Part shown: positions 1-7,914 of the stretch, piece after piece
Layout of the letters: each line of letters opens with the position of its first letter
How positions within the stretch are numbered: position 1 is the first letter of the stretch
From: an uncultured Collinsella sp.
GTDB lineage: Bacteria; Actinomycetota; Coriobacteriia; Coriobacteriales; Coriobacteriaceae
Direction: 5' to 3'
DNA: 40,006 bases
Assembly: GCA_900540095.1 (NCBI GenBank)
Contig: UQEO01000006.1
Span: 1 to 40,006, forward strand
The notes under the pieces: model-generated
Databases searched by the model: none
Told to the model about the DNA's origin: nothing
Seen by the model: the letters and a program-made list of their open reading frames with translations, nothing else
Position numbers and translations under genes: made by a program

Positions 1-22
1 GCTCGCGCAGCGTCAAGCGGTC

Positions 23-42
23 CGCCGTTCGGTAGAACGGCG
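23..42 (-). terminator. Hairpin downstream of the aminotransferase gene
   Basis: An inverted repeat with 8-bp arms (CGCCGTTC / GAACGGCG) and a GGTA loop lies just past the stop of the minus-strand aminotransferase gene. There is no clear T run on either side, so terminator function is uncertain. Nothing else is visible in bases 1-49. Confidence 0.35.
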
Positions 43-49
43 AAACTAG

Positions 50-1570
50 TTACGCTTGGCGGTAATGATCGAAGAAGTCGGCGAGGTCTTCGAGCGACTC
101 TTTGAGCACTTCCATGCGCGGCAGGTACACGATGCGGAAGTGATCGGGCTCGGCCCAGTTGAAGCCGCCGCCGCGCGTGATCAGGATCTTCTTCTCGTGC
201 AGCAGGTCAAGGGCGAACTGCTCGTCATCGGTGATGTTGAACTTCTTCACATCCATCTTGGGGAAGATATAGAACGCCGCGCGCGGCTTGACCACCGAGA
301 TGCCGTCAATCTTGTTGAGCGCCTCATACACAAAGTTGCGCTGCTCGTAGACACGACCGCCGGGGCGGATGTAGTCGTTAACCGACTGATGGCCGCCGAG
401 CGCCGTCTGGACAATCGACTGAGCCGGCACGTTGGAGCACAGGCGCATGTTGGAGAGCATGTTAATGCCCATGATGAAGTCGCTCATGCAGCGCTGGTTG
501 CCCGAAAGCACCATCCAGCCAATACGATAGCCCGCGATCATGTGCGACTTGGAAAGGCCGCTAAAGGTGACGCAGGGCAGGTCGGGGGCGAGCGAGGCAA
601 TCGAGACGTGCTCGTAGCCGTCCATGCACAGGCGGTCGTAGATCTCATCGGCAAAGATCATCAGCTGATGCCTACGTGCAACCTCGACGATGCCCTCGAG
701 CACCTCGCGCGGATAGACGGAACCCGTGGGGTTGTTGGGGTTGATGATGACGAGAGCTTTGGTCGCGCTCGTAATCTTGGACTCCATATCCTCCAAGTCG
801 GGATACCAATCCGCCTGCTCATCACACAGATAATGTACGGGATGACCGCCGGCAAGGGTTGCGCACGCCGTCCAGAGCGGATAGTCGGGGCTGGGGATCA
901 GAATCTCGTCGCCGTTGTCGAGCAGCGCGTTCATCGAAAGCTGAATGAGCTCGGACACGCCGTTGCCCGTGTAGATATGCTCCATCTGAACGTTGGGCAG
1001 GCCCTTGATCTGCGAATACTGCATGATTGCCTTGCGCGCGGAGAACAGGCCACGCGAGTTGGAATAGCCTTCGCAGTCGGGCAGCTGCTGGCGCATGTCC
1101 TTGATGACCTCATCGGGCGTGCGGAAACCGAAGGGCGCCGGGTTGCCGATATTGAGCTTGAGGATGCGCTCACCCTCGTCCTCCATACGGGCGGCCTCGT
1201 CGACGACGGGACCGCGCACGTCATACAGGACGTTATCGAGCTTGGTGGATTTAGAAAAAGTACGCATGGTGGTGCTCCTTGCAATTTGAGCTGAGGGATG
1301 GGGTTCGGGTTTGGAATCGTTGCGGGGTGATGATGCCTCGCCTTGATCGGCGTCACCGGTAAGCAGCCAGGTAACATCGACCTCCAAAATACGGGCGAGC
1401 AGCTCAGCCACATCGCGCCGCGGGATCGTCTTGCCGCTCACATATTGGCTCATCTGACTCTTGCCGAGTTTTTTGCCGAGCATCTCCGATGCGCGGATTA
1501 CGTCCGACTGGCGAACGTCGCGATCGGACATAGTCTGTCGCAGGCGATCGCTAAACGTCTCTTGGGCCAC
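50..1570 (-). CDS. XRE-family HTH / AlaA-like aminotransferase fusion
   Basis: A 506-residue protein in two parts. Residues about 6-72 form an XRE-type helix-turn-helix (QSDVIRASEMLGKKLGKSQM is the helix region). A Ser/Pro/Asp-rich linker covers about 73-101. Residues 102-506 are a full-length class I PLP aminotransferase matching E. coli AlaA in length (405 residues) and sequence, including LNIGNPAPFG, INPNNPTG and the PLP lysine in SGLSKS (Lys341 here, Lys240 in AlaA numbering). AlaA makes alanine from pyruvate and glutamate in the cytoplasm; the same substrate range here is inference. The GTG start at 1570 is chosen because AAGGAGG lies 5 nt upstream; the frame is open further but lacks a binding site. 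At the domain border, ATG 1267 is preceded by AAGGAG at 7-nt spacing, so a separate enzyme could also be made. The upstream region carries repeated AATTGAAC half-sites, probably autoregulatory. Confidence 0.9.
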   Translation of the reverse strand: MAQETFSDRLRQTMSDRDVRQSDVIRASEMLGKKLGKSQMSQYVSGKTIPRRDVAELLARILEVDVTWLLTGDADQGEASSPRNDSKPEPHPSAQIARSTTMRTFSKSTKLDNVLYDVRGPVVDEAARMEDEGERILKLNIGNPAPFGFRTPDEVIKDMRQQLPDCEGYSNSRGLFSARKAIMQYSQIKGLPNVQMEHIYTGNGVSELIQLSMNALLDNGDEILIPSPDYPLWTACATLAGGHPVHYLCDEQADWYPDLEDMESKITSATKALVIINPNNPTGSVYPREVLEGIVEVARRHQLMIFADEIYDRLCMDGYEHVSIASLAPDLPCVTFSGLSKSHMIAGYRIGWMVLSGNQRCMSDFIMGINMLSNMRLCSNVPAQSIVQTALGGHQSVNDYIRPGGRVYEQRNFVYEALNKIDGISVVKPRAAFYIFPKMDVKKFNITDDEQFALDLLHEKKILITRGGGFNWAEPDHFRIVYLPRMEVLKESLEDLADFFDHYRQA

Positions 1571-1591
1571 TAGAACCTCCTTGCTGGCAAA

Positions 1592-1673
1592 GTTCAATTT
1601 ATAGAACACGAATTGAACCAAGGTTCAATTTAGGCAGCAGTATAACGCGGTACCTCATTCGAAAGTTCAATTT
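1592..1673 (-). promoter_or_regulatory. Promoter and multi-site operator of the XRE-aminotransferase gene
   Basis: The sequence GTTCAATTT or its complement occurs four times in 82 bp: 1592-1600, 1611-1619 (AATTGAACC), 1623-1631 and 1665-1673. The central two form a near-perfect palindrome at 1611-1630, AATTGAACC-AA-GGTTCAATT. A minus-strand -10 candidate TATACT is at 1639-1644, with the outer half-site (TTGAAC on the minus strand) near the -35 region but at a long spacing. The layout suits binding by the HTH domain of the downstream protein, though that link is inference. Confidence 0.6.
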
Positions 1674-1732
1674 CATAAGAAAATGCACCAGACTCTGAGA
1701 TTTGCCCAAAGCGGACAATAACATGCACGCGT

Positions 1733-2590
1733 TTAGAGGTATTCAAGGAATCGAGCAGCGGCAAGCGAAACGTCGGCCGTTCGATATATGGCGTTGATCT
1801 GCCGATGAGGATGTCCCTCGAGTGGGCGCACGGCAACATCGAACTGACAGCGGCGCAAGATGAGCGCGGGAAGAATGCTCACGCCCAAGCCGTCCTCGAC
1901 CATAGCCATAATCGCATAGTCATCCCAAGTCGACAGTTTTGAGCGCACTGTCAGTCCCGCCCGACGAAACAGCGGCGTAATCTCGTCATCGGTGCCGCGT
2001 TCTAGCAGAATAAACTGCTCGTTGGCTAAATCGGCAAGAGAAACGACCTCCGCCGTGGCAAGCAAAGAATCTGCCGGCACTACCGCCATCAACTCGTCGC
2101 GCACCAAAGACCGCGATGCCATGCCGTTTTCTCGAGGCTCATACGGGATAAAGCCCAGATCGCAGCGGCCCTCTGCCACCCATTGTTCGATCTCTGAATA
2201 GTCGCCCATCAGCAACTCATAATCGACGTCCGGGTGATCGGCGCGAAAGCGCGCAATCACCGGCGGCAGCACGTGGGTCGCCACGCTCGAAAACGTACCG
2301 ATGCAGATTTTGCCGCGCATGAGCCCACGCATCTCATCCACCCGTCGCTGCAAACGAACAAATACCTCGCATAACGCCTCGACCGCCGGCATGACTTGCC
2401 GCCCATCGGCAGAAAGTACTACGCCCTCGCGGCTTCTATCGAGCACTTTAAAGCCCCAGTCTGTCTCAAGATCGGCCACCATACGGCTCACGCCCGACTG
2501 CGAATAGCTCAGCCGCTCGGCGGCGCGCGTAAAACTGCCGGCGCGCACGGTCTCGAGCAGCACCTGCATCTTTTGAATATTCGTTTCCAC
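1733..2590 (-). CDS. LysR-family transcriptional regulator
   Basis: A 285-residue LysR-type regulator. The N-terminal winged HTH (AGSFTRAAERLSYSQSGVSR, about residues 17-36) is followed by a substrate-binding domain of two Rossmann-like lobes (GTFSSVATHVLPPVIARF; DDYAIMAMVEDGLGVSILPA). GTG 2590 is preferred because a purine-rich GGAGGGG site lies just upstream; an ATG 21 nt further out lacks a binding site. The gene is divergent from an EamA transporter and shares a 100-bp control region with it, the usual arrangement for a LysR protein and its target. A strong minus-strand -10, TATAAT, lies at 2636-2641. The effector is unknown. Confidence 0.9.
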   Translation of the reverse strand: METNIQKMQVLLETVRAGSFTRAAERLSYSQSGVSRMVADLETDWGFKVLDRSREGVVLSADGRQVMPAVEALCEVFVRLQRRVDEMRGLMRGKICIGTFSSVATHVLPPVIARFRADHPDVDYELLMGDYSEIEQWVAEGRCDLGFIPYEPRENGMASRSLVRDELMAVVPADSLLATAEVVSLADLANEQFILLERGTDDEITPLFRRAGLTVRSKLSTWDDYAIMAMVEDGLGVSILPALILRRCQFDVAVRPLEGHPHRQINAIYRTADVSLAAARFLEYL

Positions 2591-2662
2591 GGCACCCCTC
2601 CACCTTTGCATGAGTTTTTGTCATGTTATCCATGCATTATATTCGCTTTTCTTCTAAAGCCA

Positions 2663-2679
2663 GTTCACCCATAGTGAAC
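2663..2679. promoter_or_regulatory. LysR-type box between the lysR and eamA genes
   Basis: GTTCACCCATAGTGAAC is a perfect inverted repeat with 6-bp arms containing the T-N11-A form typical of LysR binding sites. It lies just upstream of the lysR -10 (TATAAT, minus strand, 2636-2641) and overlaps its -35 area, and it is 30 bp before the eamA start. This fits autorepression plus control of the transporter (inference). Confidence 0.55.
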
Positions 2680-2708
2680 ATGCTCGGATATAGAAGGGAT
2701 GTCAGCGC

Positions 2709-3620
2709 ATGAACAACGGACTGTTTACGTACTTAGCAGCATTGCTATTGTTTGGCTCCAACGGCATCATCGCCGCCGCCATCGCGCTGCCGAGCTCCGA
2801 TATCGTGCTACTACGCACGTTTTTGGGTGCACTCTCGCTTGTCACCATCCTCGCCATCACCCAACGCCATAAGTTGCAGGCGCCATCTCGCCCCCGCGAA
2901 GCCGCAGCCCTCCTCCTCTCGGGAGCCGCGCTGGGCGCCAGCTGGATTTTTCTGTTCCGCGCCTACCAGACGATCGGCGTCGGCGTATCCTCGCTGCTGT
3001 ACTACTGCGGCCCCATCATTGTCATGGCCCTCTCGCCATTTATCTTTGGCGAAAAACTGACCGGCGGCAAAATCGCCGGGTTTATCGCCGTCGCCTGCGG
3101 TGCTTTTCTCATTGCAGCACAAGGTCTAGGCGGCAATATGCCCATTGCGGGTATCGTCTGCGGTATCGCCTCGGCATTTTGCTATGCGCTGATGGTCATC
3201 GCTAGCAAGGGTGCGCCACACATCGAAGGCCTCGAGAACTCCACGCTCCAGGTGAGCGCCGCCTTTGTGACCGCGCTGGTCCTCACGCTCATCACGCAGG
3301 GCGCTCCCTCATTCCTGTCCGCCAGCGTCGCCGCCAGTATTGATTGGCACGCCGTTGCCATGCTCGGCATTGTCAACACCGGACTCGGTTGCCTGCTCTA
3401 CTTTAGCGCCGTCGCCAAACTGCCCGTGCAGACCGTCGCCGTCGTCGGCTACCTTGAGCCGCTTTCGGCCGTCGTGTTCTCGGCCGTCCTTTTGGGCGAA
3501 GCCATAACACCGGTCCGCCTGATGGGTGCCGCGCTTATCATCGGCGGCGCGATTTTTTGCGAACTCGCCGGCAAACGCGCAAGCGCCAAGGCTGGCATAG
3601 CCCAGACAGCACGTGCTTAA
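2709..3620 (+). CDS. EamA/DMT-family transporter
   Basis: A 303-residue inner-membrane protein with about ten hydrophobic segments in two EamA repeats (about residues 5-135 and 148-285), the normal size for drug/metabolite transporters. Motifs include SLLYYCGPIIVM in the first repeat and VVGYLEPLSAVVFS in the second, both typical of the RhaT/EamA group. Substrate cannot be read from sequence; relatives export amino acids, metabolites or drugs. ATG 2709 follows a GAAGGGA site. It is divergent from the LysR gene and probably regulated by it. A second LysR/EamA divergent pair occurs near 37.7 kb in this window. Confidence 0.9.
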   Translation: MNNGLFTYLAALLLFGSNGIIAAAIALPSSDIVLLRTFLGALSLVTILAITQRHKLQAPSRPREAAALLLSGAALGASWIFLFRAYQTIGVGVSSLLYYCGPIIVMALSPFIFGEKLTGGKIAGFIAVACGAFLIAAQGLGGNMPIAGIVCGIASAFCYALMVIASKGAPHIEGLENSTLQVSAAFVTALVLTLITQGAPSFLSASVAASIDWHAVAMLGIVNTGLGCLLYFSAVAKLPVQTVAVVGYLEPLSAVVFSAVLLGEAITPVRLMGAALIIGGAIFCELAGKRASAKAGIAQTARA

Positions 3621-3654
3621 AAGCCCCTGTTTTGAAATGCTACCTACGTACATA

Positions 3655-3678
3655 AATAATCCCCAGCTGGGGATTATT
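3655..3678. repeat. Perfect 24-bp palindrome upstream of kup
   Basis: AATAATCCCCAG followed by its exact complement, without a loop. It lies 35 bp after the eamA stop and 100 bp before kup. No T run follows, so it could be an operator rather than a terminator. Confidence 0.6.
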
Positions 3679-3735
3679 GTCTAAAATAACCTGATGTGCC
3701 AAACTGCTCTTGTATGTATAAAGACGGCATAAAGA

Positions 3736-3756
3736 TTATCTGTCCTAGACAGATAA
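3736..3756 (+). promoter_or_regulatory. Stem-loop in the kup leader
   Basis: TTATCTGTC-CTA-GACAGATAA is a perfect 9-bp-arm hairpin ending 8 nt before the kup ribosome binding site (TAAGGGAG). It could be a protein-binding operator or an RNA hairpin affecting translation. A TATAAA element around 3716-3721 is a possible -10. I see no match to the c-di-AMP (ydaO) riboswitch. Confidence 0.5.
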
Positions 3757-3778
3757 CCGGATGTCTAAGGGAGTCCAC

Positions 3779-6010
3779 GTGGCACACAACAAACTGGAGG
3801 CAAGCCCCCAAGACCAGCGTGGTCAAGGCGGGCACGGAGCCATCCCCCTCTCCGCTGGCATGCTGCTTGTAACGCTCGGCGTCGTCTATGGCGACATCGG
3901 CACGAGCCCCATGTACACCATGAAATCAATCGTCGCCAACAACGGCGGCATCGGTACCGTCAGCGAGGACATGATTCTGGGCGCGCTTTCGCTCGTCATC
4001 TGGACCATGACGCTCGTGACCACGGTCAAGTACGTGGTAATCGCCATGAAGGCCGACAACCACAACGAAGGCGGCATCTTCGCCCTGTTCAGCCTGGTGC
4101 GAAAAGTGGCACCATGGCTGATCCTACCTGCCATGATCGGCGGCGCGGCACTGCTCGCCGACGGCATCCTCACCCCCGCGGTCACGGTCACCACAGCCAT
4201 CGAGGGCCTGCGTACCATCGAGTGGGGCCACGCGCTGCTGGGCGACGGCCAGACCAACGTCATCATCATCACCATCATCATTATCTGTGGCCTATTTGCC
4301 ATGCAGCGCGCCGGTACCTCGTCAATCGGTAAGCTGTTCGGTCCGCTTATGACGCTATGGTTCCTGTTCCTGGCGGGCGCCGGCCTGTTCAACATGATCG
4401 GCAACCTGTCCATCCTACGCGCGCTCAACCCCATCCGCGGCATCATGTTCCTGTTCTCGCCCATCAACCACTCGGGCATCATGGTGCTCGGCTTCGTCTT
4501 CCTGTCGACGACCGGCGCCGAGGCGCTCTATTCGGACATGGGTCACGTGGGCAAGGCTAACATTTACGCATCCTGGCCGTTCGTAAAGGCAGCCCTCATC
4601 CTTAACTATCTGGGTCAGGGCGCTTGGCTGCTCGCCAACAACTCCAATCCCCAGATGCTCGCGATGGATATCGTCAACCCGTTCTATATGATGCTCCCCG
4701 AGCCCCTGCGCCCCTTTGCCATCGTGCTTTCGGCCGTGGCGGCCATCATCGCCTCGCAGGCGCTCATCACCGGCTCGTTCTCGTTGGTTTCGGAGGCAAC
4801 GCGCCTCAACCTTATGCCGCATCTGCGCATCCACTACCCCAGCGACACCAAGGGCCAACTCTATATTCCGCTCGTCAACAACATCATGTGGGTCGGCTGT
4901 ATCTTCATCGTGCTGCTGTTCCAAAACTCCGAGCGCATGGAGAGCGCCTACGGCCTCGCCATTACCGTGACCATGCTCATGACCACGACGCTTTTGACGA
5001 GCTACATCGCCGGCATCCTCAAGCACAAGCTGGGCGCCTGCGTCTTCGCCCTGCTCTTTGGTGCCATTGAGCTGTGCTTCTTCGCTTCGTGCCTCACCAT
5101 GTTCTTTGACGGCGGCTACGTCATGATCTTCCTGGCCGCGCTGCTGTTTGGCCTTATGTACGTGTGGCGCCGCGGCACCGCCATCGAGCGCACGCAGACG
5201 ATCCTGCTGCCCGTCTCCAAGTACATTGACCAGCTCGGCCGCCTGCGCAACGACGAGACCTACCCCGTGCTCGCCGACAATCTGGTGTTCCTTACCAACA
5301 GTCCCGACCCGCTCACGCTCGACCGCGACGTGCTCTACTCCATCTTGGACAAGCACCCCAAGCGTGCCAAGGCATATTGGTTCATCAACGTACACGTTAC
5401 CGACGAGCCCTATACGCACGAGTATTCCGTTGAGACCTTTGGCACAGACTTCCTGTTCCGCGTGCGCTTGGACCTGGGTTTTAAGGTCAACCAGCGCATC
5501 AACGCCTACCTGCGCCAGATCGTTGGCGACCTGATGGCCTCGGGAGAGCTGCCACCGCAGCACCACACCTACTCCATCTACGAGACGCGCGGCAACGTGG
5601 GCGACTTCCGTTTTTGCATGCTGCGCAAGATGCTCGCCCCCGAAACGGACATCAACCGCAACGACCATCGCGTCATGGCCATCAAGTACGCCGTCCGCCG
5701 CGCCTGCGGAAGCCCGGCACGTTGGTATGGTCTCGAGAACTCGGCCATCATCATCGAGTACGTGCCACTGTTTGCCCGCATGCGCCCGGCCGTTAAGCTC
5801 GTGCGCACCCAGGTGCCGCTCGAGGTTCAGATCGAAGAGGCCGAGGAAATGGAAGTCGATATCTTCTCGGACGACTTGGTCAACGGCAACGAGGCCGGCA
5901 AGAGTATGAACGTCGATCCCACCGAGCTGCTCGAGAGCGTCGCCGATACGCCCGAGCAACAGCAACTCGACGGACTCGAGAGCACCCAGCTCAACGACGC
6001 CAACTTCTAA
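3779..6010 (+). CDS. kup: Kup-family potassium uptake protein
   Basis: A 743-residue K+/H+ symporter of the KUP/HAK/KT family. The N-terminal half is a membrane domain of about 12 helices starting with the family signature GVVYGDIGTSP, followed by NHNEGGIFALFSLVR and LLADGILTPAVTV. A soluble C-terminal domain follows (about residues 455-743), ending in an acidic tail longer than in E. coli Kup (622 residues). GTG 3779 is preferred to the in-frame ATG 3761 because the AAGGGAG binding site lies between them, 6 nt before the GTG. It stands alone, with a palindrome and a hairpin upstream and a strong terminator downstream. Confidence 0.95.
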   Translation: MAHNKLEASPQDQRGQGGHGAIPLSAGMLLVTLGVVYGDIGTSPMYTMKSIVANNGGIGTVSEDMILGALSLVIWTMTLVTTVKYVVIAMKADNHNEGGIFALFSLVRKVAPWLILPAMIGGAALLADGILTPAVTVTTAIEGLRTIEWGHALLGDGQTNVIIITIIIICGLFAMQRAGTSSIGKLFGPLMTLWFLFLAGAGLFNMIGNLSILRALNPIRGIMFLFSPINHSGIMVLGFVFLSTTGAEALYSDMGHVGKANIYASWPFVKAALILNYLGQGAWLLANNSNPQMLAMDIVNPFYMMLPEPLRPFAIVLSAVAAIIASQALITGSFSLVSEATRLNLMPHLRIHYPSDTKGQLYIPLVNNIMWVGCIFIVLLFQNSERMESAYGLAITVTMLMTTTLLTSYIAGILKHKLGACVFALLFGAIELCFFASCLTMFFDGGYVMIFLAALLFGLMYVWRRGTAIERTQTILLPVSKYIDQLGRLRNDETYPVLADNLVFLTNSPDPLTLDRDVLYSILDKHPKRAKAYWFINVHVTDEPYTHEYSVETFGTDFLFRVRLDLGFKVNQRINAYLRQIVGDLMASGELPPQHHTYSIYETRGNVGDFRFCMLRKMLAPETDINRNDHRVMAIKYAVRRACGSPARWYGLENSAIIIEYVPLFARMRPAVKLVRTQVPLEVQIEEAEEMEVDIFSDDLVNGNEAGKSMNVDPTELLESVADTPEQQQLDGLESTQLNDANF

Positions 6011-6034
6011 CACGCCACCAGCCATTGACGACAA

Positions 6035-6070
6035 CGGCTCCGCATCTCATAAAAGGTGCGGAGCCGTTTT
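6035..6070 (+). terminator. Intrinsic terminator of kup
   Basis: CGGCTCCGCATC pairs with GGTGCGGAGCCG (one mismatch) across a short A-rich loop and is followed by TTTTA. It lies 25 nt past the kup stop. Confidence 0.85.
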
Positions 6071-6091
6071 ATGTCGCAACGGACCGGTGAG

Positions 6092-7057
6092 CTACGAACG
6101 ACGCGGCTCGGGAACCACGAGCCTATCGGGGCTCGCGCCCTCGGCATCCATCAGGCTCACGTAGCGAATCGACGGATCCCCATACATCGCGTAGTAATAA
6201 TTGCCCGTGCGCGCGCTAAAGCATCCGGTGTAGATAGTCTTCTCGAACTTGCCATCGCCCATCCTGGACGCCCCCTCGATCATCACCACGCCCTCGAGCG
6301 AGCGGAACATGCGGACGACGTTTTCGGTCTCGCTCTCCTTTTGCGGGTAATTGGCATTGAGGTACGCCGCCTTTACAAAACGGCTCGGCGAATAGCAGTC
6401 ACCCGGAATACCGCGCATGCCGGCACCCGCACCATAGGGCTTGAGCTCGGCGCCACGCCATGTCGCCGTCTGCGGAAAATCGCTTGTGGCCGTGATATAG
6501 GTGCGCAGGTTTTCCATGTGCCACGGGAAGGTGGGCTGATTGGCAAGGGTGTCGACCGGATCGTCGTATACATGCAGGCCGTCAGCCATCATCTCGACCA
6601 CGATGCTACGCTGGCTGTCGCCGATAATCCAATGGAGCAGCGACACGCCCAGCCCCTCTCCGGCAGATTTGGCGACAATCACCGTGTCGCGCAGCGCGGC
6701 CTCGACCTCATCGACCGTCGAGAACGTCGCTGCCACCCACAGGGGAAACTCATAGGCCGCGATATTGGTCTTTCCATCAACCGGGCCCTCGGCATACTCG
6801 GCATAGCCGGGAAAGTTGAGCCCCGCCACAGCCAGACCCGCATCGTTACCGCAATCGAAAAACATGGGATAGTTCTTGTAATCGATGCACATACCGATCA
6901 CCGCGTGCGCCGCTGTCGCGTCGTCGATAAACGAATACGGAATGTGAAACCCGCGCGGCATCACGCGAACCTGTTGGCCGTAGTCAAAGCTCCAGTCGAG
7001 ATTGCGGCCCAGATACATGTGGCCAGAATTATCGGTAAATCGAATACTCGTACACAT
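6092..7057 (-). CDS. bsh: Bile salt hydrolase (choloylglycine hydrolase)
   Basis: A 321-residue Ntn-hydrolase that splits glycine or taurine from conjugated bile acids. ATG 7057 follows AGGAGG by 4 nt and places the catalytic Cys at position 2 (MCTSIRF), exposed once Met is removed. The other active-site residues are in place: Arg18 and Asp21 (GRNLDW), Asn81 in GLNFPGYA, Asn173 in NQPTF and Arg226 in PSRF. The AGLNFPGYA form and overall sequence follow the bifidobacterial bile salt hydrolase rather than penicillin V acylase. There is no signal peptide, so it is intracellular. It is monocistronic and convergent with kup. It points to a gut organism. Confidence 0.96.
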   Translation of the reverse strand: MCTSIRFTDNSGHMYLGRNLDWSFDYGQQVRVMPRGFHIPYSFIDDATAAHAVIGMCIDYKNYPMFFDCGNDAGLAVAGLNFPGYAEYAEGPVDGKTNIAAYEFPLWVAATFSTVDEVEAALRDTVIVAKSAGEGLGVSLLHWIIGDSQRSIVVEMMADGLHVYDDPVDTLANQPTFPWHMENLRTYITATSDFPQTATWRGAELKPYGAGAGMRGIPGDCYSPSRFVKAAYLNANYPQKESETENVVRMFRSLEGVVMIEGASRMGDGKFEKTIYTGCFSARTGNYYYAMYGDPSIRYVSLMDAEGASPDRLVVPEPRRS

Positions 7058-7131
7058 AGCGCCTCCTAGCTTTACGTTCTTGCTAATTTCATTGTCTCCA
7101 AACAAAAAGGCGCTAAACACAAAAGCCCGGA

Positions 7132-7152
7132 CATGACAACAATGTCATGCCC
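7132..7152 (-). terminator. Hairpin with T-rich tail between the deformylase-like gene and bsh
   Basis: On the minus strand GGGCATGACA-TTGT-TGTCATGTCC forms a 10-bp stem (one G-T pair), then GGGCTTTTGTGTTT. It could end transcripts coming from the deformylase-like gene before bsh. Confidence 0.5.
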
Positions 7153-7198
7153 AGACTATTCAAGCAGGATAAACTCAACCAAGTTAACCCCGCAGGTC

Positions 7199-7307
7199 GT
7201 CTAAGGGGTCAAAGTGCCGCAGATTGCCACGAAAGAGGAGCGCCGCGTACTAACGGTACGCAAGCGACGATTGAGCGGCAAGGTGCGGTGCTTTGATCCC
7301 CTTAGAC
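7199..7307. repeat. 109-nt highly structured palindromic element
   Basis: Long arms at 7199-7221 and 7284-7307 pair over 23 bp with a single bulge and two G-T pairs, starting GTCTAAGGGG / CCCCTTAGAC. Inside, TTGCC (7224-7228) pairs with GGCAA (7277-7281), and GCGTAC (7245-7250) pairs with GTACGC (7256-7261) around a 5-nt loop. The outer arm overlaps the stop codon of the deformylase-like gene. It could be a structured RNA, a palindromic mobile repeat or a complex 3' processing signal. It resembles no riboswitch I know. Confidence 0.6.
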
Positions 7308-7721
7308 CAACTTTCCTAGACAGTGGTCGATCATATGCTGGACCATTTGTGCCTCAAAGCCCGCGTAGTCGCGGCGGCACTCCTTCATCTTGCCGTCGAC
7401 GATTTGGTCAAAGGCAACCTTGCACTTGATATAGCGCGTGGACTTGGTGACCTCCTCGTGCGTCAGGCAGCTCTCCTCCATCTTGCTGGCGCCCAGGCCA
7501 AACACCAGACGAGGGTTGTAGAGCACGTGGGGCTCGCCGGCATCGTCCAGGTAGACGCAAACCTTCTTGGTGACGCCAATCTGGTTAGCGGCAAGGCAGC
7601 CGGCATCGTCGAGCGACTTGATGGTATCGATCAGATCCTGAGCAACCGACTCGTCCTCGACGGTCGCAACCTCGCAACGCTGGGACAGGATAGCCTCGTC
7701 GTGGCAGAGCTCTTTAATCAT
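7302..7721 (-). CDS. Peptide-deformylase-like protein, catalytic Glu missing
   Basis: A 139-residue protein of the peptide deformylase family, which normally removes the formyl group from new proteins with a metal held by one Cys and two His. Motif I appears as GCLAANQIG (41-49, family GxGxAAxQ), motif II as EESCLT (82-87, with metal ligand Cys85) and motif III as QHMIDH (128-133, family QHExDH). Both His ligands are kept, but the general-base Glu is Met130, so normal deformylase activity is doubtful. It is also shorter than usual (about 150-190). ATG 7721 follows GGAGGA. A minus-strand -10 TATACT lies at 7755-7760. Confidence 0.8.
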   Translation of the reverse strand: MIKELCHDEAILSQRCEVATVEDESVAQDLIDTIKSLDDAGCLAANQIGVTKKVCVYLDDAGEPHVLYNPRLVFGLGASKMEESCLTHEEVTKSTRYIKCKVAFDQIVDGKMKECRRDYAGFEAQMVQHMIDHCLGKLV

Positions 7722-7914
7722 ACATTCCTCCATAGGGGTCGTTGTAACCGCTTTAGTATACGGTACCCACACATTTTCATACGGAAAATACCGCCCGTCC
7801 GTTACAAAGCGCCGAACATCAACATGCGAGGAACAACAGCGTCGTAAAGGGGCTATAGTAGTTGAGTTCGTGTCAATCGGCCTAAACTCGGGGCCGAACA
7901 AGGAAAGGGTATGC

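Noticed and set aside
3621..3778. c-di-AMP (ydaO) riboswitch before kup
   Set aside because: The region is short and lacks the conserved ydaO blocks; only two palindromes are present.
4415..6034. Long open frame antisense to kup
   Set aside because: It mirrors the strong third-position GC bias of kup, has no ribosome binding site and resembles no family.
7722..7914. Purine riboswitch before the NCS2 permease
   Set aside because: The conserved core and two kissing loops of the purine aptamer cannot be found.
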